Numbered from the stretch's first letter, positions 24,763 to 33,870 are shown. The stretch: DNA of 64,000 nucleotides from Mycobacterium sp. PO1 (GCF_017312405.1 NZ_BLTG01000061.1:1-64000), one strand, 5' to 3'. Numbers and translations: made by a program. The notes: generated from the letters alone by a model not told the origin.

Positions 24763-27007
24763 CAACAGGAGCGTCAGCCGGGCTGTCCGCCTTCTCGGTG
24801 TCGGCGTCCTCGTCGACGAGAATCAGCGAGATCTTGCCGCGATTGTCGATGTCGGCGATCTCGACCCGCAGCTTGTCACCGACCTTGACGACATCGTCGA
24901 CCTTGGCGATCCGCTTGCCGCGGCCCAGCTTCGAGATGTGCACGAGACCATCACGCCCGGGCAACAGCGACACGAACGCACCGAAATCGGTGGTCTTGAC
25001 CACGGTGCCCAGGAACCGCTCACCGGTCTTGGGCAACTGCGGATTGGCGATCGCGTTGATCTTGTCGATCGCGGCCTGCGCCGAAAGCCCGTCGGCCGCG
25101 CCGACGAACACCGTGCCGTCGTCCTCGATGGAGATCTGGGCGCCGGTCTCCTCGGTGATCGAGTTGATCATCTTGCCCTTGGGTCCGATGACCTCGCCGA
25201 TCTTGTCAACCGGCACCTTGATCGTCGTGATCCGCGGGGCGTACGGGCTCATCTCGTCGGGCTCGTCGATCGCCTCGGCCATGACCTCGAGGATCGTGAT
25301 CCGCGCATCCTTGGCCTGCGCCAGCGCACCGGCCAGCACCTTGGAGGGGATGCCGTCGAGCTTGGTGTCGAGCTGCAGCGCGGTGACGAAGTCCTTGGTG
25401 CCGGCACACTTGAAGTCCATGTCGCCGAACGCATCTTCGGCGCCGAGGATGTCGGTCAGCGTGACGAAGCGCCGTTCGACACCGCCGCCTTCCACTTCCA
25501 CGTCGTCGGAGACCAGGCCCATCGCGATGCCCGCGACCGGCGCCTTCAACGGCACGCCGGCGTTGAGCAGCGACAGTGTCGAGGCGCACACCGAGCCCAT
25601 CGACGTCGACCCGTTCGAGCCGAGCGCTTCGGAGACCTGGCGGATCGCGTACGGGAACTCCTCGACGCTGGGCAGCACGGGGACCAGCGCCCGCTCGGCC
25701 AGCGCTCCGTGGCCGATCTCGCGGCGCTTGGGCGAGCCGACCCGGCCGGTCTCACCGGTCGAGAACGGCGGGAAGTTGTAGTGGTGCATGTAGCGCTTGC
25801 TGGTTTCGGGCCCCAGCGAGTCGATCTGCTGGGCCATCTTGATCATGTCCAGCGTGGTCACACCCATGATCTGGGTCTCGCCGCGCTCGAACAACGCGCT
25901 GCCGTGCGCCCGCGGGATGATGGCGACCTCGGCCGACAGGGCGCGGATGTCGGTGATGCCGCGACCGTCGATGCGGAAGTGATCGGTCAGGATGCGCTGG
26001 CGGACGAGCTTCTTGGTCAGCGACCGGAACGCCGCACCGATCTCCTTCTCGCGGCCGGTGTACTGCTCGGCCAGCCGGTCGAGCACCTCGACCTTGATCT
26101 CGTCGGTGCGCTCGTTGCGCTCGTTCTTGCCCGCGATGGCCAGCGCTTCGGACAGCGCATCGGTGGCCACCGACGCGACGGAGTAGTACACATCCTCGCC
26201 GTACTCGGGGAACAGCGGATACTCGGCGGTCTCCTTGCCGGCCTTGCCGGCCAGCTCGGCCTGCGCGTCACACAGCGTCGCGATGAACGGTTTGGCCGCC
26301 TCGAGCCCCTCGGCCACCACGGCCTCGGTCGGTGCACCGGCACCGCCGGCGACCAGTTCGATCACGTTCTCGGTGGCCTCGGCCTCGACCATCATGATCG
26401 CGACGTCATCGGACTCCTCGACCTTGCGGCCGGCGACGACCATGTCGAACACGGCGCGCTCGAGCTGCTCGACGGTCGGGAACGCGACCCACTGGCCGTC
26501 GATGAGGGCGACCCGTACACCGCCGACCGGCCCGGAGAACGGCAGGCCGGAGATCTGCGTCGACGCCGAGGCGGCATTGATCGCCAACACGTCGTAGAGA
26601 TCCTTGGGGTCCAGGCTCAGCACCGTCACGACGACCTGGATCTCGTTGCGCAGCCCGGAGACGAACGTGGGGCGCAGCGGGCGGTCGATCAGGCGGCAGG
26701 TCAGGATCGCGTCGGTGGACGGCCGGCCTTCACGCCGGAAGAACGAACCGGGGATGCGGCCCGCGGCGTACATCCGCTCTTCGACGTCGATGGTCAGCGG
26801 GAAGAAGTCGAAGTGGTCCTTTGGGCTCTTGCTGGCGGTGGTCGCGCTCAGGAGCATGGTTTCGTCGTCGAGGTAGGCGACGACTGCGCCGGCGGCCTGC
26901 TGGGCCAGCCGCCCGGTCTCGAAGCGGATGGTGCGGGTGCCGAAGCTCCCGTTGTCGATCACGGCGGTCGATTCGAACACGCCTTCATCAATTTCTACGA
27001 CAGACAT
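24740..27007 (-). CDS. gpsI: Polyribonucleotide nucleotidyltransferase (PNPase, GpsI)
   Basis: This 755-aa 3'-5' phosphorolytic exoribonuclease has two RNase PH domains separated by a helical domain, then a KH domain (EVIGPKGKMI, about 600) and an S1 domain (GTVVKTTDFGAFVSLLPGRDGLVH, about 670-740), with an Ala/Asp-rich tail. The length agrees with the M. tuberculosis protein (752 aa). The ATG at 27007 begins MSVVEIDEGVFE. A 303-base leader with two strong hairpins precedes it, and in other bacteria the pnp leader mediates autoregulation. pepR overlaps its 3' end. Confidence 0.97.
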   Translation of the reverse strand: MSVVEIDEGVFESTAVIDNGSFGTRTIRFETGRLAQQAAGAVVAYLDDETMLLSATTASKSPKDHFDFFPLTIDVEERMYAAGRIPGSFFRREGRPSTDAILTCRLIDRPLRPTFVSGLRNEIQVVVTVLSLDPKDLYDVLAINAASASTQISGLPFSGPVGGVRVALIDGQWVAFPTVEQLERAVFDMVVAGRKVEESDDVAIMMVEAEATENVIELVAGGAGAPTEAVVAEGLEAAKPFIATLCDAQAELAGKAGKETAEYPLFPEYGEDVYYSVASVATDALSEALAIAGKNERNERTDEIKVEVLDRLAEQYTGREKEIGAAFRSLTKKLVRQRILTDHFRIDGRGITDIRALSAEVAIIPRAHGSALFERGETQIMGVTTLDMIKMAQQIDSLGPETSKRYMHHYNFPPFSTGETGRVGSPKRREIGHGALAERALVPVLPSVEEFPYAIRQVSEALGSNGSTSMGSVCASTLSLLNAGVPLKAPVAGIAMGLVSDDVEVEGGGVERRFVTLTDILGAEDAFGDMDFKCAGTKDFVTALQLDTKLDGIPSKVLAGALAQAKDARITILEVMAEAIDEPDEMSPYAPRITTIKVPVDKIGEVIGPKGKMINSITEETGAQISIEDDGTVFVGAADGLSAQAAIDKINAIANPQLPKTGERFLGTVVKTTDFGAFVSLLPGRDGLVHISKLGRGKRIAKVDDVVKVGDKLRVEIADIDNRGKISLILVDEDADTEKADSPADAPVDAATASN

Positions 27008-27310
27008 AAACGTCCGTACGGCCTCTCTGGGGTCATCATTCAACTGTTTTGCGTGGGCACGCGCGAAGTCCCGCCTCCGGGTCAACCCGGAGCAGCCCCA
27101 GCCCAGATGCGTCGACGGCCGTCGATCGAAGCGGCCGGAGTTCTCTCCGGCAGCCACTACCGAAGACCGCGCGATCGGGCGGTTCCTGTCGTGTCACGCG
27201 GGAACGGTCCCTGCGGATCTGCGAAGACCGCACCCGGTTGTTCGCGCCTGCGGCAGCCGAACGCACCCATGGTACATCCCGGTACACCGCAAACCCCTAA
27301 TCCCTCCGGT
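27008..27310 (-). promoter_or_regulatory. Structured gpsI 5' leader / intergenic region
   Basis: There is no gene in this 303-base gap between lppU and gpsI. On the transcribed minus strand it carries two perfect seven-base-pair hairpins with four-base loops, at 27151-27134 (GCCGGAG/CTCCGGC) and 27090-27073 (CTCCGGG/CCCGGAG). The stems share CTCCGG, so alternative pairing between them is possible. Neither has a U-tract, so they are not classical terminators. They could be an RNase III-type or PNPase autoregulatory site. Confidence 0.5.
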
Positions 27311-27814
27311 TCAGGTCACGTCCTCCACGCACACGGTGAAGGCACGCTCCTGGTAGGGGTAGCCGACGCCGCTGGCGCACTGATCGGCGTTGGCGACATC
27401 GGCCAAGATCTGGGTGGCGCGCTGACGTCGGGGCGCCTGCGCGTCACCGCAGTCGACCCGCACGGGGTCCGACCCACTCTCGGTGTCGATGCTCATGCAT
27501 CCCCCGACCACCCAGTCGATGTCCAGGCACACCGTGGTGCGCGAATCGGAGAACGACCCGCGCATCGAATAGTAGGAGTCGACATCGGACGGGCACGCCT
27601 CGGCGGTGTCGGCTGAGCCGGAGAACACCGCCACCACCTTGTAGTTGGACTCCGCCGACCCACACGCGGCTTCGACAGCCTCAGGACGGTCGGGGGGTCC
27701 GCCCATCTGCACACAGTCCCCCACGACGAGCTCCGTGGCCGGCGTCGACGACGAGCACCCGGTCAGCAGACCTGCCGCTGCGGTCGTCGCGAACGCGATG
27801 AGCAGGGCTCGCAC
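27311..27814 (-). CDS. lppU: Lipoprotein LppU
   Basis: This 167-aa exported lipoprotein has a signal peptide with lipobox LLTGC (C20). The mature domain carries several Cys (CVQMGG, ACGSAE, AEACPS, VCLDIDW, GGCMS and others) that suggest disulfides. Size and position between gpsI and rpsO match Rv2784c (LppU). Its function is unknown. The GTG start at 27814 gives a normal signal peptide and lies 31 bases after rpsO. Confidence 0.85.
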   Translation of the reverse strand: MRALLIAFATTAAAGLLTGCSSSTPATELVVGDCVQMGGPPDRPEAVEAACGSAESNYKVVAVFSGSADTAEACPSDVDSYYSMRGSFSDSRTTVCLDIDWVVGGCMSIDTESGSDPVRVDCGDAQAPRRQRATQILADVANADQCASGVGYPYQERAFTVCVEDVT

Positions 27815-27845
27815 TGCTGGGGCCCGGCGCAGGTGACAGCCCAGG

Positions 27846-28115
27846 TCAGCGGCGCAGGCCGAGACGCTCGATCAGCGAGCGGTACCGCTCGACGTCGACC
27901 TGCGCCACGTACTTCAGCAGCCGGCGACGACGGCCGACCAGCAGCAGCAGGCCGCGGCGCGAGTGGTGGTCGTGCTTGTGCATCTTGAGGTGCTCGGTGA
28001 GGTCGATGATGCGCTTGGTCAGCAGCGCCACCTGGGCCTCCGGCGAGCCGGTGTCGGTGTCATGCAGGCCGTACTGGCCGAGGATCTCTTTTTTCTGGTC
28101 GGCAGAAAGCGCCAC
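27846..28115 (-). CDS. rpsO: 30S ribosomal protein S15
   Basis: This 89-aa S15 binds 16S rRNA and nucleates the platform. The signatures DTGSPEAQVALLTKRI and HDHHSRRGLLLLVGRRRRLLKYV are present, and the length is standard. The GTG start at 28115 (MALSADQ) has GGAG seven bases upstream. The rpsO-pnp pairing seen across bacteria is kept, with lppU inserted between. Confidence 0.98.
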   Translation of the reverse strand: MALSADQKKEILGQYGLHDTDTGSPEAQVALLTKRIIDLTEHLKMHKHDHHSRRGLLLLVGRRRRLLKYVAQVDVERYRSLIERLGLRR

Positions 28116-28211
28116 GAAACAACTCCATCAATTCGGTCCGCGTTCACGAATCCGGAGGGAACTCCGGGGGCACGGCCACCGCGAACTGCAGCGCGCGCCG
28201 GGTCGGCAGGG

Positions 28212-28217
28212 AGTTTA
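28212..28217 (-). promoter_or_regulatory. Candidate rpsO promoter -10
   Basis: On the minus strand, TGC-TAAACT (extended -10 style) lies about 95 bases upstream of rpsO. No clear -35 is seen. It is the most AT-rich spot in the 200-base gap between ribF and rpsO. Confidence 0.3.
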
Positions 28218-28244
28218 GCAGCGGATTGCGGTGCCACCGAATCG

Positions 28245-28290
28245 ACCGCGGCGGGCCGCGCAGACCGACACCGCGGCGGGCCACGCAGAC
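28245..28290. repeat. 25-bp-period tandem duplication upstream of rpsO
   Basis: Bases 28245-28265 and 28270-28290 are identical except for one position (20 of 21). The duplication lies in the ribF-rpsO gap and is the third short tandem duplication in an intergenic gap in this window. Confidence 0.7.
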
Positions 28291-28315
28291 AGGGCCGCGC
28301 ATCAGAACCCGCGAG

Positions 28316-29290
28316 TCAGTGGGCAGACAGGATGGTCCGGGCGCGCTCGGTGTCCGCACCCATCGCCGCCACCAGGTCGTCCACCGAGTCGAACCTCTCC
28401 TGGCCCCGCAAGCGGGCCACGAAGTCGACCGCCACATGTTGGCCGTACAGGTCGGCGGTGGTGTCCAGGACGAAGGCCTCGACGGTGCGGGTACGTCCGG
28501 AGAACGTCGGGTTGGTGCCGACCGAGACGGCCGCCTGGTAGCGCTCGCCCGGGGTGACGCTGCCGACCACCGGGCCGTGGCCCAGCACGGTGAACCACGC
28601 TGCGTAGACACCGTCGGCGGGGATCGCCGAGTACATCGGCGGAGCGACGTTGGCCGTCGGGAAGCCCAGCACCTTGCCTCTACCGTCGCCACGCACCACG
28701 ACCCCCTCCACCCGGTGCGGGCGCCCCAGGGCCTCTGCCGCGGTGACCATGTCACCGGCATCCACGCACGAGCGGATGTAGGTCGAGGAGAACGTCACCG
28801 TCTCGTCGCGGTGATGTTCGGCCACCAGATTCACCGAGTCCACCGCGAAGCCGAAGCGCTCGCCGGCCTTGCGCAGCAACTCGACGTTGCCCGCCGCCTT
28901 CTTGCCGAACGTGAAGTTCTCGCCGACCACGACCTCGACGACGTGGAGGCGTTCGACGAGCAGTTCGTGGACGTAGCGCTCGGGGGTGAGTTTCATGAAA
29001 TCCGAGGTGAACGGCATGACCAGGAACACGTCGATGCCCATCTCCTCGACCAGCTCGGCGCGACGGGTCAGCGTGGTCAGTTGCGCCGGGTGACTGCCCG
29101 GGAAGACGACCTCCATCGGATGCGGGTCGAAGGTCATCAACACCGTGGGCACGCCGCGCGACCGGCCGGCTTTCACCGCACGACCGATCAGCTCCTGATG
29201 CCCGCGGTGGACACCGTCGAAGACGCCGATGGTCACCACACATCGGCCCCAGTCGGTCGGGATCTCCCCCTGGCCTCGCCAGCGCTGCAC
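28316..29290 (-). CDS. ribF: Bifunctional riboflavin kinase / FAD synthetase
   Basis: This 324-aa enzyme phosphorylates riboflavin to FMN and adenylates it to FAD. The N-terminal nucleotidyltransferase domain has GVFDGVHRGH with HxGH, and the C-terminal flavokinase domain has GRGKVLGFPTANV. The GTG at 29290 yields MQRWRGQGEIPTDWG, matching the start of the M. tuberculosis protein; a TTG at 29296 is possible. It is divergent from the mntR-type gene. Confidence 0.96.
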   Translation of the reverse strand: MQRWRGQGEIPTDWGRCVVTIGVFDGVHRGHQELIGRAVKAGRSRGVPTVLMTFDPHPMEVVFPGSHPAQLTTLTRRAELVEEMGIDVFLVMPFTSDFMKLTPERYVHELLVERLHVVEVVVGENFTFGKKAAGNVELLRKAGERFGFAVDSVNLVAEHHRDETVTFSSTYIRSCVDAGDMVTAAEALGRPHRVEGVVVRGDGRGKVLGFPTANVAPPMYSAIPADGVYAAWFTVLGHGPVVGSVTPGERYQAAVSVGTNPTFSGRTRTVEAFVLDTTADLYGQHVAVDFVARLRGQERFDSVDDLVAAMGADTERARTILSAH

Positions 29291-29357
29291 AGCCAAAGCC
29301 TACGACCCGCCGTCAACGCCGGCCCATCAGCACCACCCAGATCAGGTGATGATTGCC

Positions 29358-29363
29358 TAAACT
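29358..29363 (+). promoter_or_regulatory. Candidate -10 of the mntR-type gene (leaderless transcript)
   Basis: TAAACT lies nine bases before the GTG start at 29372, so transcription would begin within one or two bases of the start codon. Leaderless mRNAs beginning at ATG or GTG are common in mycobacteria. The surrounding TTGCCTAAACTTTCC could also be an operator for the regulator itself. Confidence 0.4.
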
Positions 29364-29371
29364 TTCCAGTT

Positions 29372-30091
29372 GTGAGCCCTGATGGCAGTCCCGCCGACCC
29401 CGCCGACCTGTCGACGGTGGCCCAGGACTACCTCAAAGTCATCTGGACCGCGCAGGAGTGGTCACACGAGAAGGTGTCCACCAAGTTGCTGGCCGAGCGC
29501 CTCGGCGTATCGGCCAGCACCGCCTCGGAGTCGGTCCGCAAACTCGCCGATCAAGGGCTGGTGGATCACGAGAAGTACGGCGCGGTGACGCTCACCGACG
29601 CCGGTCGCCGCGCCGCGCTGGCCATGGTGCGCAGGCACCGGCTGATGGAGACGTTCCTGGTGCGCGAGCTCGGCTACAGCTGGGATGAGGTGCACGACGA
29701 GGCCGAAGTGCTCGAGCACGCGGTCTCCGACCGGATGCTCGACCGGATAGACGCCAAGCTCGGTCACCCGACGCGGGACCCGCATGGTGACCCGATCCCG
29801 GCGGCCGACGGCCAGGTGCCCACCCCGCCGGCGCGTCAGCTGTCGGTCTGCGAGGACGGCGACGCCGGCACCGTCGCGCGCATCTCCGATGCCGACCCGG
29901 AGATGCTGCGCTATTTCGACACCGTCGGGATCAGCCTGGACGCGCACCTGCGGGTGGTCGCGCGCCGCGATTTCGCCGGCATGATCTCCGTCGCGGTCAC
30001 GCAACCGGTCCCGGACGGTGCGGGCGAGCCGGCCGAGACCACGGTGGATCTGGGAAGCCCAGCCGCCGAGGCCATCTGGGTCATCGCCTAG
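29372..30091 (+). CDS. mntR: DtxR-family metalloregulator MntR/SirR
   Basis: This 239-aa protein has an N-terminal winged HTH (about 12-70, TVAQDYLKVIWTAQEW and LGVSASTASESVRKLADQGL), a metal-binding dimerisation domain (about 75-150, RRHRLMETFLVRELGYSWDEVHDEAEVLEHAVSD) and a C-terminal FeoA/SH3-like domain. Position after ribF matches Rv2788, annotated sirR and later described as the manganese regulator MntR. The start GTG 29372 gives MSPDGSPADPADLS. A SRPBCC gene follows nine bases later. Confidence 0.88.
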   Translation: MSPDGSPADPADLSTVAQDYLKVIWTAQEWSHEKVSTKLLAERLGVSASTASESVRKLADQGLVDHEKYGAVTLTDAGRRAALAMVRRHRLMETFLVRELGYSWDEVHDEAEVLEHAVSDRMLDRIDAKLGHPTRDPHGDPIPAADGQVPTPPARQLSVCEDGDAGTVARISDADPEMLRYFDTVGISLDAHLRVVARRDFAGMISVAVTQPVPDGAGEPAETTVDLGSPAAEAIWVIA

Positions 30092-30100
30092 CATCCTCGA

Positions 30101-30532
30101 ATGGCCAAGCTCGAGATGTCGCGTTCTTTGCCGCTGTCGGCCGACGAGGCGTGGGCCCACGCGTCGGACCTGTCGAGCCTCGGGGACTGGATGACCATGC
30201 ACCAGGGCTGGCGCTCGGAGGTGCCCGAGGTGATCGAGGTGGGCACGACCGTCGTGGGCGTGGCCGGCGCCAAGGGCATGCGCAATCGGGTCACGTGGAC
30301 GGTGCGCCAGTTCGATCCGCCGACGGCGCTGTCGGTCAGCGGTGAGGGTGTGGGCGGAACCCGCTACACGCTGTCGATGAAGGTCGACTCCACCGACGAG
30401 GGCTGCACGTTCACCGTCCGCATGGACCTCGGTGGTGCGCCGCTGTTCGGACCGATCGGTTCGGCGGCGGCGCGGGCGGTCAAAGGCGACATCGACAAGT
30501 CGATCCGGGAGTTCGAGCGGTTGTACTGCTGA
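30101..30532 (+). CDS. SRPBCC-fold protein (Rv0910-like)
   Basis: This 143-aa polyketide-cyclase/START-like protein resembles the mycobacterial Rv0910 family, some of which are called toxins of Rv0909/Rv0910 pairs. No antitoxin partner is encoded next to it, so the toxin label should not be carried over. It follows mntR by nine bases and is probably co-transcribed. The ligand is unknown. It is convergent with the frameshifted SDR. Confidence 0.72.
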   Translation: MAKLEMSRSLPLSADEAWAHASDLSSLGDWMTMHQGWRSEVPEVIEVGTTVVGVAGAKGMRNRVTWTVRQFDPPTALSVSGEGVGGTRYTLSMKVDSTDEGCTFTVRMDLGGAPLFGPIGSAAARAVKGDIDKSIREFERLYC

Positions 30533-30550
30533 CTTCCCGCGTCGCAGGAC

Positions 30551-31397
30551 TCATCGGGTGTCGATGCGGGTCGTGTATCCGGCGCGGGCTTCGGCGTCCC
30601 CGTCGAGCATCTGGTGATCAGCACCCATCATCGCCATGATCTGGGTGCGCGCGGCGCTGGGCAACATCCCGTAGCCCCAGGACATCGCGCGGAGCCGACC
30701 AGGGACGTAGACGGTGCGCCGACCGCGCCGGACGGCCTGCACCGTCGCCGCGGCGACCTCCTCGGGTTCGCAGGAACGCAGCAACCAGTGGTCGTGGAGC
30801 CCGCTGGTGAGCTCGGTGTTCACCACCCCGGGAAGCACGCACGTGAATTCCACACCGCTGCGGCGAAGTTCGAGCGCGGCAGCCTCGGTCCACCACCGCG
30901 AACTTGCTTCCGCTGTAGGTAGCCACTCCCCCGAACGCCATGCGGCCGGCGGCGGACGCCACGTTGACCACCCGGCCCGAGCCACGCGGCACCATCCGCC
31001 GTGCGGCGTGCCGCGTCCCGTGGATCACGCCGGCCACGTTCACGGCGAGTTGGCGGCGTACAGACTCCGCCGTCTCGTCGAGCACGCCGACCACCGGCAT
31101 GATCCCGGCGTTGTTCACCATCACGTCAAGGGTTCCGAGCCGTTCCTCGACGTCGTCGAGAAAGGCACCGACACTGTGGTCGTCGGTGACGTCGACGCCG
31201 GCCGCTATCGCACCGATCTCGGCGGCCGTGCGCTGCGCGAGTTCAGCGTCGATGTCGCCGATGGCCACCCGAGCCCCGGCCGCGACGAAGGCGCGCGCCG
31301 TGGCGGCCCCGATCCCGCGCGCCGCGCCGGTGATGGCCACGACCTGCCCGGTGAGCGTCGACGGTCTCGGCACCCTGCCACCAGATCGCCATCTCAT
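30551..31397 (-). pseudogene. Short-chain dehydrogenase with a frameshift
   Basis: The first frame (from ATG 31397) encodes the Rossmann motif TGAARGIG, NNAG and the catalytic S and YSGSK, then loses sense after SKFAVV. A second frame resumes with WTEAAALELRRSGVEF and continues through a normal SDR C-terminus to TGA at 30551. The break falls at about 30890-30905, in a GGTGGTGG run. Intact, it would be about 280 aa. It is the last gene of the ltp1 operon, coupled to the synthetase gene by ATGA. Either a recent inactivation or an assembly error in a repeat-like run is possible. Confidence 0.75.
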
Positions 31398-33034
31398 GAC
31401 TTCTCCATATCCACCAGGGCCCGCTTGAGAACCTTGCCGGTCTCGTTGCGCGGCAAAGCCTCCAGGAAAACCACATCTCGAGGTACTTTGTGCCGGGCCA
31501 GCCGCGATCGCACTGCGCTGCGGATCCGATCCGCATCAGGCGCGGCCTCGGCACCTGCTTCGTCGCTGCGGACGATGAATGCCCGCAGACACATTCCGAA
31601 ATCGGGGTCAGGAATCCCGATGACAGCGACCTCACGGACGCCCGGTACTTCAGCGAGGACATTCTCGACTTCGAGTGGGTAGACGTTCTCTCCTCCGCAC
31701 ACCACCATCTCGTCATCGCGTCCGTCGATGAACCACAGACCCTCGTCGTCGAAGTGTCCGGTGTCACCGCTGGAGAGCAGCCCGTCGAGGCTCTTCTTGT
31801 GCCGGCCGTCGGTGTAGCCGCCGAAGCTCAGTCCGCTGGAGACGTAGATCGTGCCGACGGTGTCGGGATCGGTGATGCGCCGGTCGCAGTCGTCGTAGGC
31901 GGCGATGGTGCACCCGACCGGCGGGCGACCCACGGTGCCGGGTGCACGCCGAAGCTCGGCTGGGGTGGCGACCGCCGCGGTGGCCACCTCTGTGGAGCCG
32001 TAGAGGTTGTAGACGACGTCGCCGAAGAGTCGGGTGGCCCGTCGGTACAGCTCCGGCGACAACGACGATCCGGCGGTGAAGACCACCTCGAGGGACGAGG
32101 TGTCGAAGCCGTGCAGAACCTCGGGGCGAAGGTCGAGGATACGTGACAGCATCGTGGGGACGACGACCAACGCCTTGGCGTGATGAACGTCGATCGCGTG
32201 CACCGTGTCTCGGGGATCGAAGCGACGGCGCAACACCACCTGGTTGCCCAGTGCCAATCCCAGCGAGCAGGTGGCGAGCCCGGTGGCGTGGAACAGTGGT
32301 GCGGCCACGACGTAGGCGCTGTCGCGCGGCCACGGAATCCGATCCAGGAGCTGCGCCGACTGCAGCGGGCTGATGCGTTCTCGCGGAGCTCCTTTCGGCG
32401 CACCGGTGGTACCGCTGGTGAGGAGAACCAGGCCGCCCGGCCGGGCCGGCGGGGCCGGCGCCGACACCGACCGACCTGCCGCGAGTTCGACGATCCCGGA
32501 ACCCACCAGTTGCACGATCCCGGGATCCAACTCGCTCAGTAGCGGTGCGAACTCGTCGTCGGCCAGTACGGCGCTGACGCGCTCACGGGCACAGACGTCG
32601 GCCAGTTGGGGGCCGGCGAAGCCGACGTTCAGCAGCACAGTCCGCACTCCAGCCTTGTTCGCCGCAGCCAGATCCAGGACGAAGTCGACGCTGCTTCGCC
32701 GTAGCAGACCTACGACGGTCGGCTCCTCGCGCGAGCGTTCATCAGGGCCCGCGCCGGTACCCCTGAGGTTCGCCAGCGTCTGTGCCCGCGCGTTGGACTG
32801 CTCATCCACCTCGCTGAAGGACAGCTGGATGGTGTCGTCGCTCAGCGCGTGACGCGCCCCGTATCGTGCCGCGGTGTAGTGGGCCAACCCACCGAACGTG
32901 CCGAACCGGCGCAACGCCCGGGCAGCTCTCAGGACATCTCGAGGACGGGTCGGCTGCACCATCCCCCGTCGGACCAGCACCGCCGCCGCCCGCACCATAT
33001 CCATGGTGCGGGAGATGTTCTCCCCCACAGTCAT
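31394..33034 (-). CDS. Acyl-CoA synthetase / AMP-dependent ligase
   Basis: This 546-aa ANL-family enzyme activates a carboxylic acid as acyl-AMP and then acyl-CoA. Motifs are P-loop LTSGTTGAPKG, YGSTEVA, the hinge region GRDDEMVVCGGENVYP and C-terminal NETGKVLKR with the catalytic Lys. The FadD number cannot be set. The ATG at 33034 overlaps the hydrolase stop (ATGA), and its own stop overlaps the SDR start. It would feed the acyl-CoA dehydrogenase, hydratase and thiolase of the same operon. Confidence 0.9.
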   Translation of the reverse strand: MTVGENISRTMDMVRAAAVLVRRGMVQPTRPRDVLRAARALRRFGTFGGLAHYTAARYGARHALSDDTIQLSFSEVDEQSNARAQTLANLRGTGAGPDERSREEPTVVGLLRRSSVDFVLDLAAANKAGVRTVLLNVGFAGPQLADVCARERVSAVLADDEFAPLLSELDPGIVQLVGSGIVELAAGRSVSAPAPPARPGGLVLLTSGTTGAPKGAPRERISPLQSAQLLDRIPWPRDSAYVVAAPLFHATGLATCSLGLALGNQVVLRRRFDPRDTVHAIDVHHAKALVVVPTMLSRILDLRPEVLHGFDTSSLEVVFTAGSSLSPELYRRATRLFGDVVYNLYGSTEVATAAVATPAELRRAPGTVGRPPVGCTIAAYDDCDRRITDPDTVGTIYVSSGLSFGGYTDGRHKKSLDGLLSSGDTGHFDDEGLWFIDGRDDEMVVCGGENVYPLEVENVLAEVPGVREVAVIGIPDPDFGMCLRAFIVRSDEAGAEAAPDADRIRSAVRSRLARHKVPRDVVFLEALPRNETGKVLKRALVDMEKS

Positions 33035-33870
33035 CGTCTGATCTTCTCCAGTAATCGCATCGTCAACCGCACGACCGCGGCGGGATCGTCGAGCTGCGGA
33101 CAATGTCCTGACCGGGGAAGGACCACCAGGTCACTTCCCGGGATCTGTCGGTGCAGAATCCGACTGGCGTGCACCGGGATGATCCGGTCGCGCGCCCCGT
33201 GCACGATCACCGTCGGACAGCTCACATCCACCTCTCGGTGCCCGCCGTCGGTCTCGACGGCATATTGGAAGGCGTACCGGCCCAAGGTTTCCAACGCCCC
33301 GGGTGCGGCAGCTGACTCACACCAGCGGCGCACCACCCCGGGGTCGACGACGGCTCCCGGACCGTAGAGGATCCGTCTGGTGGCCATGCCGGTCGCCCAA
33401 CGCACCGCCGGGGCCGGCACCGGGATCCGGGCCACCCCGCTCCACACCGAGGCGGGTACCGGACGCAGACGAGCCAGCCGCGCCAGCCAATGACGGGCAT
33501 TGACCGGATCGTCGAGCGCCACCAGGCCCGCCACCCTGTCCGGCTGACGACTCGCTGCACGTACCGCAGTGGCGGCTCCGAGCGAGTTGCCCACCAGGAC
33601 CGCAGGTCCCATGTCATCGAGCAGCGAGCGAGCGAACGTGTCGAACTGGTCGACGAGGGGTCCGGGTGCGCGTGCCCCTGCCTGGCCGAATCCGGGCAGA
33701 TCGACCGCCACGGCGCGTTGCCCCGCCTCACCGAAGCCGCGCAGGACATGCATCCAGGTGTCGGCAGAATCGGCATAACCGTGCAGCAACACGACGGGCG
33801 GGGACTCGCCCGGCACCTCGAGCACGCGCGTCCCGAACCCGCCGAACCGCCGACGGGTCTCGGTGATCAT
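33031..33870 (-). CDS. Alpha/beta-hydrolase
   Basis: This 279-aa hydrolase has the oxyanion region LLHGYADSADTW, nucleophile elbow GNSLG, acid region VHGARDRIIP and catalytic His in RSGHCPQ. No signal peptide. It is coupled by ATGA to both neighbours, the acyl-CoA dehydrogenase and synthetase genes, so it may release or condition an ester or C-C bonded substrate of the pathway. Confidence 0.88.
   Translation of the reverse strand: MITETRRRFGGFGTRVLEVPGESPPVVLLHGYADSADTWMHVLRGFGEAGQRAVAVDLPGFGQAGARAPGPLVDQFDTFARSLLDDMGPAVLVGNSLGAATAVRAASRQPDRVAGLVALDDPVNARHWLARLARLRPVPASVWSGVARIPVPAPAVRWATGMATRRILYGPGAVVDPGVVRRWCESAAAPGALETLGRYAFQYAVETDGGHREVDVSCPTVIVHGARDRIIPVHASRILHRQIPGSDLVVLPRSGHCPQLDDPAAVVRLTMRLLEKIRR

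Noticed and set aside
27073..27151. Hairpins upstream of gpsI as intrinsic terminators of lppU
   Set aside because: Neither stem is followed by a T-run on the transcribed strand, and rpsO-lppU-gpsI are expected to be read together.
24443..27616. A plus-strand open frame of over 1,000 codons
   Set aside because: It runs antisense through pepR, gpsI and lppU and reflects GC-biased third positions, not a gene.
28226..29371. N-terminal extension of the mntR-type gene back to 28226
   Set aside because: The frame is open only because it is antisense to ribF; the family start is at GTG 29372 next to a -10 element.
30101..30532. Toxin-antitoxin system based on the Rv0910-like SRPBCC protein
   Set aside because: No Rv0909-like antitoxin gene is adjacent; the gene follows mntR and is convergent with an SDR.
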